In this document: positions 28,933-39,181 of the stretch, piece by piece | Numbering within the stretch: the first letter of the stretch is position 1 | Layout: the number at the start of each line of letters is the position of its first letter | Assembly: GCF_023518235.1 (NCBI RefSeq) | Contig: NZ_CP090423.1 | Location: 4,109,001-4,173,000 of the forward strand | Direction: 5' to 3' | Source: Stenotrophomonas maltophilia | Lineage (GTDB): Bacteria > Pseudomonadota > Gammaproteobacteria > Xanthomonadales > Xanthomonadaceae | Length of the DNA stretch: 64,000 bases | Notes under the pieces: generated by a model | Told to the model about the DNA's origin: nothing | The model's input: the letters and a program-made list of their open reading frames with translations, nothing else | The model's database searches: none | Position numbers and translations under genes: made by a program

Positions 28933-29131
28933 GGGGGAGGTTCCTTGCGGTGGGAAGAAAAAAGAACGGCCGGTCGTCGAGGTGACGTGCCGGCCGGTCA
29001 GGGGAAAGCGGTGGAGGAGGCGCCGCGCATCGCACAGGCACAGGCACCACGAGGCATCGTGGCGGTGTGGGTCCGGGTTTTGCGAGGGGCGGTGTGCATG
29101 GTGGTTGCGTCTGAAACCAGGTCCTGAAATG

Positions 29132-29160
29132 AAAAAACCCGCACCGGGGCGGGTGCGGGT
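29132..29160 (-). terminator. attenuator terminator of the ilv-leu operon
   Basis: Read leftward, ACCCGCACC (29160-29152), a 6-base loop and GGTGCGGGT (29145-29137) make a strong 9-bp stem followed by five more Ts (complement of 29132-29136). It stands 28 bp after the leader-peptide stop and about 200 bp before ilvC, so it is an attenuator and not the end of a gene. A competing partner, GGTGCGGG at 29212-29205, lies inside the leader peptide. Confidence 0.88.
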
Positions 29161-29188
29161 TTTTGATGAGTTCCGGTGTGTTTGTTGC

Positions 29189-29317
29189 TTACACGCTGGC
29201 TCGTCCCGCACCTGTAGGCTGGGTAATAAGTACGAGCACAAGAATCGAACGCAGCGAGGCAGCGCCGGTGTCGGCGGCTTCGGTGTGGGTTCGCGGTGGC
29301 GTGTTGTGATGCAACAT
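29189..29317 (-). CDS. ilv-leu operon leader peptide
   Basis: A 42-codon [21 protein letters not shown]... with codons 25-31 reading Ile-Leu-Val-Leu-Val-Leu-Ile (29245-29225), then [11 protein letters not shown] and stop. The run of all three branched-chain amino acids directly before a terminator hairpin is the signature of ribosome-mediated attenuation. The last part of the peptide covers GGTGCGGG, which can pair with the terminator's 5' arm. A ribosome stalled in the run would leave it free and allow read-through; one reaching the stop codon would mask it and terminate. No clear ribosome-binding site precedes the ATG, and the apparent transcription start would be at or next to it. Confidence 0.82.
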   Translation of the reverse strand: MLHHNTPPRTHTEAADTGAASLRSILVLVLITQPTGAGRASV

Positions 29318-29620
29318 GTGATCGAGAGAAACACAGCCATTTCGGCGGTGTCAACCCTTGCCGAAGAAATTTTTACGGTTTCACGTGCATCCGGCGCAAT
29401 CGCTTGCGGCACAAGGATGGTTGCCGCTGAAATTGTTTCGGTGAACCCGAATTCAGTCTTTCCCGGGTACTTTTTGCGCGGATTCCGGGTGGTTTTCGCC
29501 TTGGTGGGGGCGGACCTTGATCCGCATCCAGTGAAGGACCCTCGCCCATGACCTCTGCCCGATACCGCGTGGCGGCCGCAGCGGCGAAGATCGGGGACCA
29601 CCCTTCCATCGGAACCCGCC
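29318..29620. other. 303-bp gap between the ilv leader and ggt
   Basis: This gap lies between the divergent ilv-leu operon and ggt. Besides the putative ilv promoter it should hold the ggt promoter. No terminator, repeat of the local families or additional coding sequence was recognised. The stretch 29363-29400 is AT-richer than its surroundings. Confidence 0.4.
29326..29354 (-). promoter_or_regulatory. putative promoter of ilv-leu operon
   Basis: A perfect TTGACA (29354-29349) is followed, 17 bases on, by TTTCTC (29331-29326), a weak -10. Transcription would start near 29319, almost on the leader-peptide ATG (29317), giving a nearly leaderless message. Only the -35 is convincing by sequence. 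Confidence 0.4.
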
Positions 29621-31339
29621 GTGTCCCGTCGCCTTGCCCGTTCCCTGCTCGCTGCCGCCGTGCTCGTTGCGCTGCCGGCACTGTCCTTCGCCGCAGACCG
29701 TATCACCGGCCACACCTTCGCCACCCGCTCGGAGGTGATCGCCCCGCATGCGATGGCCGCCACCTCGCAGCCGCTGGCCACCCAGATCGCACTGGACGTG
29801 ATGAAGGGCGGTGGCTCGGCGGTCGACGCAGCGATCGCCGCCAACGCCGCGCTGGGCCTGATGGAGCCGACCGGCAATGGCATCGGCGGCGACCTGTTCG
29901 CCATCGTGTGGGACCCGAAGACGCAGAAGCTCTACGGCTACAACGGCTCGGGCCGCTCGCCGAAGTCGCTGACCCTGGCCGAGTTCCAGCGCCGCGGCCT
30001 GAAGGAGATCCCGGCCACCGGCCCGCTGCCGGTGTCGGTGCCCGGCGCGGTCGATGGCTGGTTCGCCCTGCACGACCGCTTCGGCCGCAAGCCGATGGCC
30101 GACAACCTGGCCCCTGCCATCCGTTACGCCCGCGAAGGCCACCCGGTGGCCGAAGTGATCGCCTACTACTGGGACCGCTCGGTGCCCAAGCTTTCACAGT
30201 ACCCGGGCTTCAAGGAACAGTTCACGATCAACGGCCACGCCCCGCGCAAGGGCGAGATGTGGAAGAACCCGAACCTGGCCAGCACTCTGCAGAAGATCGC
30301 CGACGGCGGCCGCGATGCCTTCTACAAGGGCGACATCGCCCACACCATCGGCGACTATTTCAAGGCCAATGGTGGCTATCTGAGCTACCAGGACATGGCC
30401 GACCACCACGGAGAGTGGGTGGAGCCGGTCAGCAGCAACTACCGTGGCTACGATGTGTGGGAGCTGCCGCCCAACAGCCAGGGCATCGCCGCGCTGCAGA
30501 TCCTCAATGTGCTGGAAGGCTACGATTTCTCGAAGATTCCATTCGGCTCACCCGAGCATGTGCACCTGTTCGTGGAAGCGAAGAAGCTGGCCTTCGCTGA
30601 CCGTGCGCGCTTCTACGCCGACATGGCGTTCCAGCCGGCGCCGGTGCAGAAGCTGATTTCCAAGGAGTACGCGGCGCAGCGTCGCGCGCTGATCTCGATG
30701 GACAAGGCCTTGAAGGAAGTGCAGCCGGGCACGCCGAAGCAGCTGGAGGAGGGCGACACCATCTACATGACCGTGGCCGACGCCGACGGCATGATGGTCT
30801 CGCTGATCCAGTCCAACTACCGCGGCATGGGCAGCGGCATGGCACCGCCGGGACTGGGCTTCATCCTGCAGGACCGTGGCGAGATGTTCGTGCTGCAGAA
30901 GAACCATCCCAACGGCTACGCGCCGGGCAAGCGCCCGTTCCAGACCATCATCCCGGCGTTCATCACCAAGGGCGGCAAGCCGTACGCCAGCTTCGGCGTG
31001 ATGGGCGGCGCGATGCAGCCGCAGGGCCATGCGCAGATCGTGATGAACCTGGTGGATTTCGGCATGAACCTGCAGGAAGCCGGCGATGCACCGCGCATCC
31101 AGCATGAAGGTTCCACCGAGCCGACCGGGCAGGCCACGGCGATGACCGATGGTGGCGAAGTGAATCTGGAGACCGGCTTCCCCTACGAGACGGTGCGTGC
31201 GCTGATGCGCAAGGGGCATCGCATTGTGTTCGCCGACGGCCCGTATGGTGGGTATCAGGCGATCATGCGTGATCCCGAGACCGGGGTGTACTACGGTGCT
31301 TCGGAGAGCCGCAAGGATGGGCAGGCGGCGGGCTACTGA
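29621..31339 (+). CDS. ggt: gamma-glutamyltransferase (glutathione hydrolase)
   Basis: A 572-residue Ntn-hydrolase precursor with signal peptide [20 protein letters not shown] and cleavage near SFA-AD, so periplasmic. The autoprocessing threonine is in [20 protein letters not shown], splitting the chain into a large and a small subunit. The small subunit shows [16 protein letters not shown] and the [20 protein letters not shown] block. It cleaves the gamma-glutamyl bond of glutathione and related compounds. The start is a GTG at 29621; no in-frame ATG precedes the signal peptide closely. Confidence 0.95.
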   Translation: MSRRLARSLLAAAVLVALPALSFAADRITGHTFATRSEVIAPHAMAATSQPLATQIALDVMKGGGSAVDAAIAANAALGLMEPTGNGIGGDLFAIVWDPKTQKLYGYNGSGRSPKSLTLAEFQRRGLKEIPATGPLPVSVPGAVDGWFALHDRFGRKPMADNLAPAIRYAREGHPVAEVIAYYWDRSVPKLSQYPGFKEQFTINGHAPRKGEMWKNPNLASTLQKIADGGRDAFYKGDIAHTIGDYFKANGGYLSYQDMADHHGEWVEPVSSNYRGYDVWELPPNSQGIAALQILNVLEGYDFSKIPFGSPEHVHLFVEAKKLAFADRARFYADMAFQPAPVQKLISKEYAAQRRALISMDKALKEVQPGTPKQLEEGDTIYMTVADADGMMVSLIQSNYRGMGSGMAPPGLGFILQDRGEMFVLQKNHPNGYAPGKRPFQTIIPAFITKGGKPYASFGVMGGAMQPQGHAQIVMNLVDFGMNLQEAGDAPRIQHEGSTEPTGQATAMTDGGEVNLETGFPYETVRALMRKGHRIVFADGPYGGYQAIMRDPETGVYYGASESRKDGQAAGY

Positions 31340-31412
31340 GGTTTCCCGGCCACCGGGCTGAGCCCCCTCTGCGGTGGGGGTTCGTAGAAGCGGCATCGCG
31401 AGATTGGGCAGA

Positions 31413-31504
31413 GCGGGTGGGCTGGTCGGGGGACGCCGTGAATCCGTCCCTGGAGGCTTGGCAGCCGCATCCATGCGGCTGACACCCCCGCCCAGCCCAC
31501 CCGC
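31413..31504 (+). repeat. long palindromic intergenic element, copy A
   Basis: Outer arms GCGGGTGGGCTGGTCGGGGG (31413-31432) and CCCCCGCCCAGCCCACCCGC (31485-31504) pair over 20 bp with one mismatch. An inner hairpin CAGCCGCAT-CC-ATGCGGCTG lies at 31462-31481. The segment between, ACGCCGTGAATCCGTCC, is shared with copy B although the arms are not. It is not a known gene. Confidence 0.75.
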
Positions 31505-31627
31505 CCGGCCTCTGACAGTTTCCTGCGGCCGCCACCGCAGGAAGAGAAAGAAGAAGATCAAAAGCAAAGGCAACAGCAACAGCCGCGCGCTGTGGGATCC
31601 GACCCCTTCGTGTTTTCCGATACACCT

Positions 31628-31656
31628 CATCCACGCATGGCGTGGATGGACCTACC
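31628..31656. repeat. SMAG-type palindrome
   Basis: ATCCACGC-ATG-GCGTGGAT (31629-31647) followed by GGACCTAC, a reversed and slightly displaced GTAG head. It lies between the two long palindromes. Confidence 0.75.
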
Positions 31657-31679
31657 GTCACCGGGAATCTGTCGGGGGT

Positions 31680-31777
31680 GGGGCGGTGTGGGTTGGCAGG
31701 ACCGTTGGCGCCATGGATGGCGCCATCGAGCCCCCATGGACGGGTTTACGGCGTGTCCTGCCAACCCACACCGCCCC
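31680..31777 (-). repeat. long palindromic intergenic element, copy B
   Basis: Perfect 23-bp arms begin GGGGCGGTGTGGGTTGGCAG at 31680-31702 and are matched by the complement at 31755-31777. The inner hairpin is GGCGCCAT-GG-ATGGCGCC (31707-31724). On the minus strand the core reads ACGCCGTAAACCCGTCC, homologous to copy A, so the element is dispersed and the arms co-vary. Confidence 0.78.
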
Positions 31778-31866
31778 GCCCAACCAGCAGAAACCCAGAG
31801 CCGCTTTGGCTCCTGCACTTGCACTTGCCTGAAAAAAGCGGTGCAGCCGCAGGCTGCAAAACTCCC

Positions 31867-33444
31867 TCAATCCTGATCCTGCGCGCGAGCGGCCTCCGCC
31901 TGGGTTTCTTCCTGCGCCGCCATCTCGCGTGCGATCCACGCATCGATCATGTGCCGCTGGCGCTGTGCCTGGCGTCGCTCGCGCGTGTACTCCTGGTCCA
32001 GCACCCGGTACAGCGACACCATCACCAGCACCATCAGCAGCGCAAACGGCAACGCCGCGATCGTGATCATGCCCTGCAGCGCGTCCAGGCCACCGGCCAG
32101 CAACAGCGCCGCTGCAATCAGGGCCACCGCGATGCCCCAGGCCAGCTTGCGTTTCAGCGGCGGATCGCCGGCCTCGTCGGTGGACATGCTGGCCAGCACC
32201 AGTACCGCCGAATCAGCCGATGTCACGAAGAAGATCATCAGCAGCACCAGCGCGATGCACGACAGCAGCAGCGGCAGCGGCATGCTGTCGAACAAGGTGA
32301 ACAGCACCGTCTCGTAGCCATTGCCCAGTGCCTGCACCAGGTCGGCATGGCCGAAGATCTGTGCCCACAGCGCGGTGCCGCCGAACACTGCGAACCAGAA
32401 GAACCCCAGCAGCGTCGGCGCCAGCACCACCCCGATCACGAACTCGCGCACGCTGCGGCCGCGCGAGATGCGCGCGATGAACGAGCCCACGAACGGTGCC
32501 CAGGAAATCCACCAGGCCCAGTAGAAGATCGTCCAGTCGGCCACCCAGGTGCTGCCCGAGAACGGCGACATGCGCAGGCTCATCGTCACCAGCTGGTTGA
32601 GGTAGGACCCCAGCGTGGTGGTGAACGTATCGAAGATGAAGCCGGTCGGCCCCAGCACCAGCAGGGTCGCCGCCAGCAGCGCAGCCAATGCCAGGTTGAA
32701 GTTGGACAGCCATTTCACCCCGCGCTCCACGCCGCTGGCGGTGGAGGCCATGTACAGCACGAACGCGATGGCGATGATGGTCATCTGCACCGCCACGGTA
32801 GCCTGCACGCCGAACACCCGCTCGATGCCGGCGGCGATCTGGATGGTGCCGAAGCCCAGCGTGGTGGCGACACCGATCGCAGTGGCGACCACCGCGGCGA
32901 TGTTGACCACGCGACCGATCCAACCGCGATGGTGGCGGCCGATGATCGGCTGCAGCATGTCACTGACCAGGCCGCGCCCGTTGCGGTTGAACTGGAACCA
33001 CGCCATCGCCAGGCCGATCAGCGCGTAGATCGCCCAGGGGTGCAGACCCCAATGGAAGAACGCGTAGCGCATCGATGCCCGCGCCGCATCCAGGCTTTGC
33101 GGAGCGATGCCTTCTGGCGGCTTGCTGAAATGCGAGATCGGTTCGGCTGCACCCCAGAACACCAGGCCGATGCCCATGCCGGCTGCGAACAGCATCGACA
33201 TCCAGCTGGCACGCGAGAATTCGGGTTCGGCGTCTTCGCCGCCGATGCGCAGGTTGCCGAAGCGGCCGAAGGCCAGGTACATCAGGAACACCAGTGCCAG
33301 GAACACCACCAGCAGGTACAGCCAGCCGACACTGCGGATGACCTCGGCCAGCATGGATTGCACAACGGTATTGAAGGGGCCGGGCGCGATGCCGGCCAGC
33401 AGCACCAGCAGCAGTACCAGTGCGATGGAAACGCGAAACACCAT
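31867..33444 (-). CDS. BCCT-family betaine/choline/carnitine transporter
   Basis: A 525-residue secondary transporter with twelve expected membrane segments. The BCCT signature is clear: ADWTIFYWAWWISWAPFVGS (tryptophan-rich TM8) followed by FIARISRGRSVREF. The glycine stretch in TM3 is AAGMGIGLVFWGAAEPISHF; GMGIG is typical of betaine/choline (Na+-linked) members. The C-terminal tail is charged and helical (ERRQAQRQRHMIDAWIAREM), as in osmosensing BCCTs. The start at 33444 follows GGAGAAG. Substrate choline or glycine betaine is inferred. Confidence 0.9.
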   Translation of the reverse strand: MVFRVSIALVLLLVLLAGIAPGPFNTVVQSMLAEVIRSVGWLYLLVVFLALVFLMYLAFGRFGNLRIGGEDAEPEFSRASWMSMLFAAGMGIGLVFWGAAEPISHFSKPPEGIAPQSLDAARASMRYAFFHWGLHPWAIYALIGLAMAWFQFNRNGRGLVSDMLQPIIGRHHRGWIGRVVNIAAVVATAIGVATTLGFGTIQIAAGIERVFGVQATVAVQMTIIAIAFVLYMASTASGVERGVKWLSNFNLALAALLAATLLVLGPTGFIFDTFTTTLGSYLNQLVTMSLRMSPFSGSTWVADWTIFYWAWWISWAPFVGSFIARISRGRSVREFVIGVVLAPTLLGFFWFAVFGGTALWAQIFGHADLVQALGNGYETVLFTLFDSMPLPLLLSCIALVLLMIFFVTSADSAVLVLASMSTDEAGDPPLKRKLAWGIAVALIAAALLLAGGLDALQGMITIAALPFALLMVLVMVSLYRVLDQEYTRERRQAQRQRHMIDAWIAREMAAQEETQAEAARAQDQD

Positions 33445-33627
33445 GAAGGAGCTTCTCCGATCAAGGGGATTGAGGGGAGCGAGCAGAGCTTGCAGCGAAG
33501 GGCCGGCGGCATGCAGCACGAGCCGGGCAGGGGCCGCGAAGGCGGCGGGGATACATCGGTCGCAGAGACGCGATGGGCGTGCACGTTACTGAACGCGACG
33601 TCATGGTTCTGTTAACGAACGGGAATT

Positions 33628-33668
33628 GGGGTCAGATCCGCTTTCGGCAGGAAAGCGGATCTGACCCC
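33628..33668. repeat. GGGGTCAGATCC palindrome
   Basis: GGGGTCAGATCCGCTTTC (33628-33645), 5-base loop, then its exact complement (33651-33668). A related palindrome is at 50851-50890, so this is a second dispersed family. It sits just before the thiC promoter. Confidence 0.8.
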
Positions 33669-33701
33669 GGAGCCGGGCGGTCTATGCTCTAATGCGCACC
33701 A

Positions 33702-35725
<2,024 letters not shown>

Positions 35726-35733
35726 CGCGTGGC

Positions 35734-35764
35734 CGGTCATGCCGGCCGCAGGCCGGCATGACCG
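35734..35764. terminator. hairpin downstream of thiC
   Basis: A perfect 14-bp stem CGGTCATGCCGGCC (35734-35747), loop GCA, and GGCCGGCATGACCG (35751-35764), starting 9 bp after the thiC stop. There is no T-run, so it may be a REP-like palindrome acting as transcript end or stabiliser. Confidence 0.55.
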
Positions 35765-35820
35765 TTCCTCACGCCGGTCACCGCTATGCTCGGCCCATCG
35801 TTGCCAGAGGAAAGGACGCC

Positions 35821-36492
35821 ATGCCTGTTGCCGTGACCACGCGTTGGCTGGCCATTGCCCGCCGCCACCCCTCGGCCTGGCTGCTGGCGGCGCAGCTGCT
35901 GGCGGTGGTGCTGTATCCGGCGCTGGACGACACCGCCGGCGGACGCGCCGCGCTGGGCATGTTCGGAATGGCGGTGCTGGGCCTGGCGCTGTGGGTGGTG
36001 CAGCGCAGCCCGTTGGGAAGCTGGCTGGCCCTGCTGCTGGCGATCCCCGCCGTGGTGTTTTCGTTGGCGGGGGCGCTGCTGGAGCGCAGCGCGCTGGTGA
36101 TCACCGCACAGCTGCTGGAAAGCCTGCTGTATTTCTATACGGCAGGTGCGCTGATTGCGTACATGCTGCAGGACCACAAGGTCACCCGCGATGAACTGTT
36201 CGCTGCCGGGGCCACCTTCACCCTGTTGGCCTGGGCCTTCGCCTTTGCGTTTTCGGTCTGCCAGCAGTGGTACCCGGGCAGCTTCCACGGTGCCAGCGAG
36301 GGTCCGCAGCGCAGCTGGATGGAGTTGCTTTATCTGAGCTTCAGCTTGTTGTCTGGAGTGGGGTTGAGCGATGTCGTGCCGCTGCATCCACAGGCCCGCG
36401 CGCTGGTCATGCTGGAGCAGTTTTCAGGCGTGATGTACGTAGCTTTGGTGGTTTCGCGACTGGTCGGACTGACCATGCTGAGGCGTGCCTGA
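35821..36492 (+). CDS. small ion-channel-like membrane protein
   Basis: A 223-residue protein with about six hydrophobic segments. The C-terminal third has the layout of a two-TM potassium-channel pore domain: a helix (AGATFTLLAWAFAFAFSVCQ), an extracellular loop, a re-entrant pore region LLYLSFSLLSGVGLSDVVPL and a last helix (FSGVMYVALVVSRLVGL). The canonical selectivity filter TVGYGD is replaced by SGVGLSD, so ion selectivity is uncertain. ATG 35821 is preceded by AAAGGA. It stands alone between thiC and a regulator gene. Confidence 0.65.
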   Translation: MPVAVTTRWLAIARRHPSAWLLAAQLLAVVLYPALDDTAGGRAALGMFGMAVLGLALWVVQRSPLGSWLALLLAIPAVVFSLAGALLERSALVITAQLLESLLYFYTAGALIAYMLQDHKVTRDELFAAGATFTLLAWAFAFAFSVCQQWYPGSFHGASEGPQRSWMELLYLSFSLLSGVGLSDVVPLHPQARALVMLEQFSGVMYVALVVSRLVGLTMLRRA

Positions 36493-36513
36493 AAATGAAC
36501 GCCAGATAAAAAT

Positions 36514-36535
36514 TTCGCGCCCGGAAGGGCGCGAA
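36514..36535. terminator. hairpin after channel-like gene
   Basis: TTCGCGCCC (36514-36522), loop GGAA, GGGCGCGAA (36527-36535). It follows the channel-like gene by 21 bp. The T-run required for an intrinsic terminator exists only for leftward transcription (complement of AAAAATTT at 36508-36515), where no gene ends. Confidence 0.45.
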
Positions 36536-36751
36536 TGGTGCTGCAAATTATGTGAATGCGTCGGCGAGAGAGAGCCTGATGTCGACCACGCGATAGGCGA
36601 GGTAACCGGCATAGGCTAGTATTCGCGCGCTCAATTGTTTTTGCGGTATGCGCCGATGCTTTGTGCGGAGTCTGGCTTTTCGCTGTTCCCGGAACGGGGC
36701 GGTTTCAAAGGCAAACGCTGCCCGGAACCTGTCTCTACTGTGTAGCAGAAA

Positions 36752-39067
36752 ATGAACAGCAGCGAAATCCAGCCCCCCGGATTCGATCGGATCCGGATAG
36801 GCGAGTGCATCGTCACTCTGTCCTCGCGTGAGGTGGAGGTGGTCGGCGCACGCCGGCCGCGTCGGCTCACGCCGAAGGCGCTGGGCGTACTGCGCGTGCT
36901 GCTGCGGCAACCGGGCCGTGTGGTCACCCGCGATGAACTGTTCGCCGAGGTGTGGCCGGACACGCTGCCGACCAACGACGTGCTGACCCAGGCCGTTACC
37001 CAGCTGCGCAAAGCGTTCAGCCACGACGAAGACAACGGCCAGGCCTACATCGAGACGATCGCCAAGACCGGCTATCGCCTGCTGATGCCGGTGCAGGTGC
37101 TGGACGACGTGCAGACGCCGGCGCCTGCGCTGGCTGACGACGAGGCGGAGGACGCGCCGGCGGTGATCGCCGTCGCTCCCATGCCTGCAGAGGTGTCGCG
37201 CCGCCGCTGGCGCCATGTGCGTCGTCGTGTGCTGCTGGCGCTGGGCGTGGTGATGCTGATGGCGCTGGTGGTAATGACCGCGCTGCTGTTGCGGCGCACG
37301 CCGGCCAGCAGTTCGCCGGTGGATGCCGCCGTGGAGAACGGCACGCGGGTGATCGGCAGCCCGCAGCGTCCGTATCGGCTGATCACCGCGACAAGTGGCT
37401 TTGAAACCTATCCCACGCTGTCGCCCGACGGCTCGCTGGTGGCCTACGAAGGCGCCAACGAAGACGGTAATGGCGGCGGTGCGATCAAGGTGCAGACCTC
37501 GGGCAATGCGCCCGCACGCCAGCTGCTGGTGCCGCCGGCCGGCGCGGTCGATCGTTTCCCGAACTGGTCGCCGGATGGGCGTGAGATCGCCTTTGCGCGG
37601 TTCTCCGCCGATGGCGGCTGCCAGGTGCTGGTAGCCAGCGCCACCGGTGGCGCACTGCGCCAGGCCACGCGCTGCGATGGCACTGAACTGCTCAGCTTCG
37701 ACTGGACGCCCGATGGCCGTGGCCTGGTGTTCGGCAGCATGGTCGGGCGCTATGCGCATCGCGGCATCCGCGTGCTGGACCTCGGCAGCGGGCAGTGGCG
37801 CGCGCTGGACTACGGCGTGGACCAGGATGATTTCGACTACGCGCCACGCTATTCGCCGGACGGGCAGTGGCTGGTGTTCGTGCGCAACCCGCAGCTGGGC
37901 GATCTGTGGCGTGTGCCGGCCAATGGCGGAACACCCGAGCGCCTCACCAACGAAGCGGCCGAGCTGCGCGGTTGGGCCTGGCTGGACGATGGCCGCACCA
38001 TCGTGTTTGGCCGCCGCGTCGACAGCGAAGCCCGGCTCTATTACCTGGATGTGGAGCGCCGCACGCTGCGCGATGCGGGCCTGGATGATGCGCAGTGGCC
38101 GGCCGTGTCGCGCCGTGGCGGCATGCTCGCCTTCGTTCACCGCCGCGCGCAGTTCGGCGTGTTCAAGGTGCCGATGCAGGGCAATGGCGAACCCGAACGC
38201 CTGTTCGCCTCCAGCGGCCGCGATGGCCAGCCGATGGCGGCACCGGACGGGCGCCAACTGGTGTTCACCTCCGATCGTTCCGGCAGTTTCGCCCTGTGGT
38301 GGGCCGACATGCAGCGCCCCGACTCGCTGCGACCGATCGAAGGGCTGCGTCCGGAAGCGCGGCAGGCGCCGGACTGGTCGGCCGACAGCCGCCAGTTGCT
38401 GGTGGTGGGCCGCGATGAGCACGGCAGGACCGTGGTCTACGAGATTGCTCCGCGCGATGAACGCCTGCAGCCGTTGCCGGTGCCCGGCGAGCAGCCGCTG
38501 CAGGCCCTCTATGGCGCGACACCGGAGCAGCTGCTGGTGGTCGAACGTGATGCCGACCAGCGCATCCGGCTGAGCCTGTACGACCGCAGCGTGCAGCCAT
38601 GGCGCCGCTTGGGCAGTGTCGATGGCGTCTCGCAGGCGCGCTTCGACCGCAGCACCGGACGGGTGCTGTTCACCCGCCTGGCCGCCAGTGGTCTGTGGTC
38701 GGCCGATGCGGTGTTGTCGCCAGCCAGCGTGCAGCAGATCAGTGATGACCGGCCCAGCCGCTGGCGGTACCGGGCCTGGACGGTGGCCGGCAGCAATGCG
38801 ATCGGCTATCTCGGCACATCCACCGCCTGTGGCACCACGTTGATACGGATCCAGGCCGGTCACGAGCAACCCGAACACTGCCTGGACACGCAGCGGCTCA
38901 GCGCAGGCAACGGGCTCAGCGCCAGCGCTGACGGACATGACCTGTTCGTGGCGATGGCGGTCAGTGACGGCGCCGACATCGGCGTGATGCGTTTACCCGA
39001 GCGTGCCCCGGCACTGTTCCCCGCGTTCTCCAAGTTGTTGTTGTTCAAGGGAAATGGGCCTTCGTAA
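36752..39067 (+). CDS. membrane winged-helix regulator with TolB-like propeller
   Basis: A 771-residue one-component regulator of CadC/ToxR design. Residues about 10-112 form an OmpR/PhoB-type winged helix (PKALGVLRVLLRQPGRVVTR, TQAVTQLRKAF, YIETIAKTGYRLL). After a linker, one membrane helix follows (LLALGVVMLMALVVMTALLL, near 160-180). The remaining 570 residues, periplasmic by this topology, contain repeated PD40/TolB strands with SPDG motifs: YPTLSPDGSLVAYEG, FPNWSPDGREIAFAR, FDWTPDGRGLVFGS, APRYSPDGQWLVF. A beta-propeller sensor is inferred; ligand and targets are unknown. It lies upstream of an AraC regulator and a TonB-dependent receptor on the same strand. Confidence 0.85.
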   Translation: MNSSEIQPPGFDRIRIGECIVTLSSREVEVVGARRPRRLTPKALGVLRVLLRQPGRVVTRDELFAEVWPDTLPTNDVLTQAVTQLRKAFSHDEDNGQAYIETIAKTGYRLLMPVQVLDDVQTPAPALADDEAEDAPAVIAVAPMPAEVSRRRWRHVRRRVLLALGVVMLMALVVMTALLLRRTPASSSPVDAAVENGTRVIGSPQRPYRLITATSGFETYPTLSPDGSLVAYEGANEDGNGGGAIKVQTSGNAPARQLLVPPAGAVDRFPNWSPDGREIAFARFSADGGCQVLVASATGGALRQATRCDGTELLSFDWTPDGRGLVFGSMVGRYAHRGIRVLDLGSGQWRALDYGVDQDDFDYAPRYSPDGQWLVFVRNPQLGDLWRVPANGGTPERLTNEAAELRGWAWLDDGRTIVFGRRVDSEARLYYLDVERRTLRDAGLDDAQWPAVSRRGGMLAFVHRRAQFGVFKVPMQGNGEPERLFASSGRDGQPMAAPDGRQLVFTSDRSGSFALWWADMQRPDSLRPIEGLRPEARQAPDWSADSRQLLVVGRDEHGRTVVYEIAPRDERLQPLPVPGEQPLQALYGATPEQLLVVERDADQRIRLSLYDRSVQPWRRLGSVDGVSQARFDRSTGRVLFTRLAASGLWSADAVLSPASVQQISDDRPSRWRYRAWTVAGSNAIGYLGTSTACGTTLIRIQAGHEQPEHCLDTQRLSAGNGLSASADGHDLFVAMAVSDGADIGVMRLPERAPALFPAFSKLLLFKGNGPS

Positions 39068-39181
39068 TTTCTTCGTCGCGATCTCGTCGCGAATTCGTGG
39101 CGATCTCGTCCGACTTTCCTGACGCGGACCCGCCTGATTTGGCAAAACGGAGGCCTGTGCTAGGCAAATCCGTGGTGCCCC

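Larger units (their letters stand above)
31340..31866. other. 527-bp repeat-rich intergenic region
   Basis: The convergent gap between ggt and the BCCT transporter holds two long palindromic elements in opposite orientation (31413-31504 and 31680-31777) with a SMAG palindrome between them (31628-31656). The purine-rich stretch around 31541-31575 (GAAGAGAAAGAAGAAGATC) is unlike its surroundings. No coding sequence is supported. Confidence 0.6.

Noticed and set aside
29041..29066. Hairpin CCACGA-GGCA-TCGTGG downstream of the attenuator.
   Set aside because: Only a 6-bp stem with no T-run or partner; not enough to call a regulatory element.
28933..29904. In-frame upstream extension of ilvC to 29904, which would give a 648-residue protein.
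   Set aside because: The extra part has no IlvC similarity, crosses the attenuator and leader region and overlaps ggt; ilvC begins at 28932 with the normal N-terminus.
36548..36613. Possible short leftward gene or RNA ending at the hairpin 36514-36535 (which has a T-run only leftward).
   Set aside because: No start signal, conserved-looking peptide or promoter was seen upstream on that strand.
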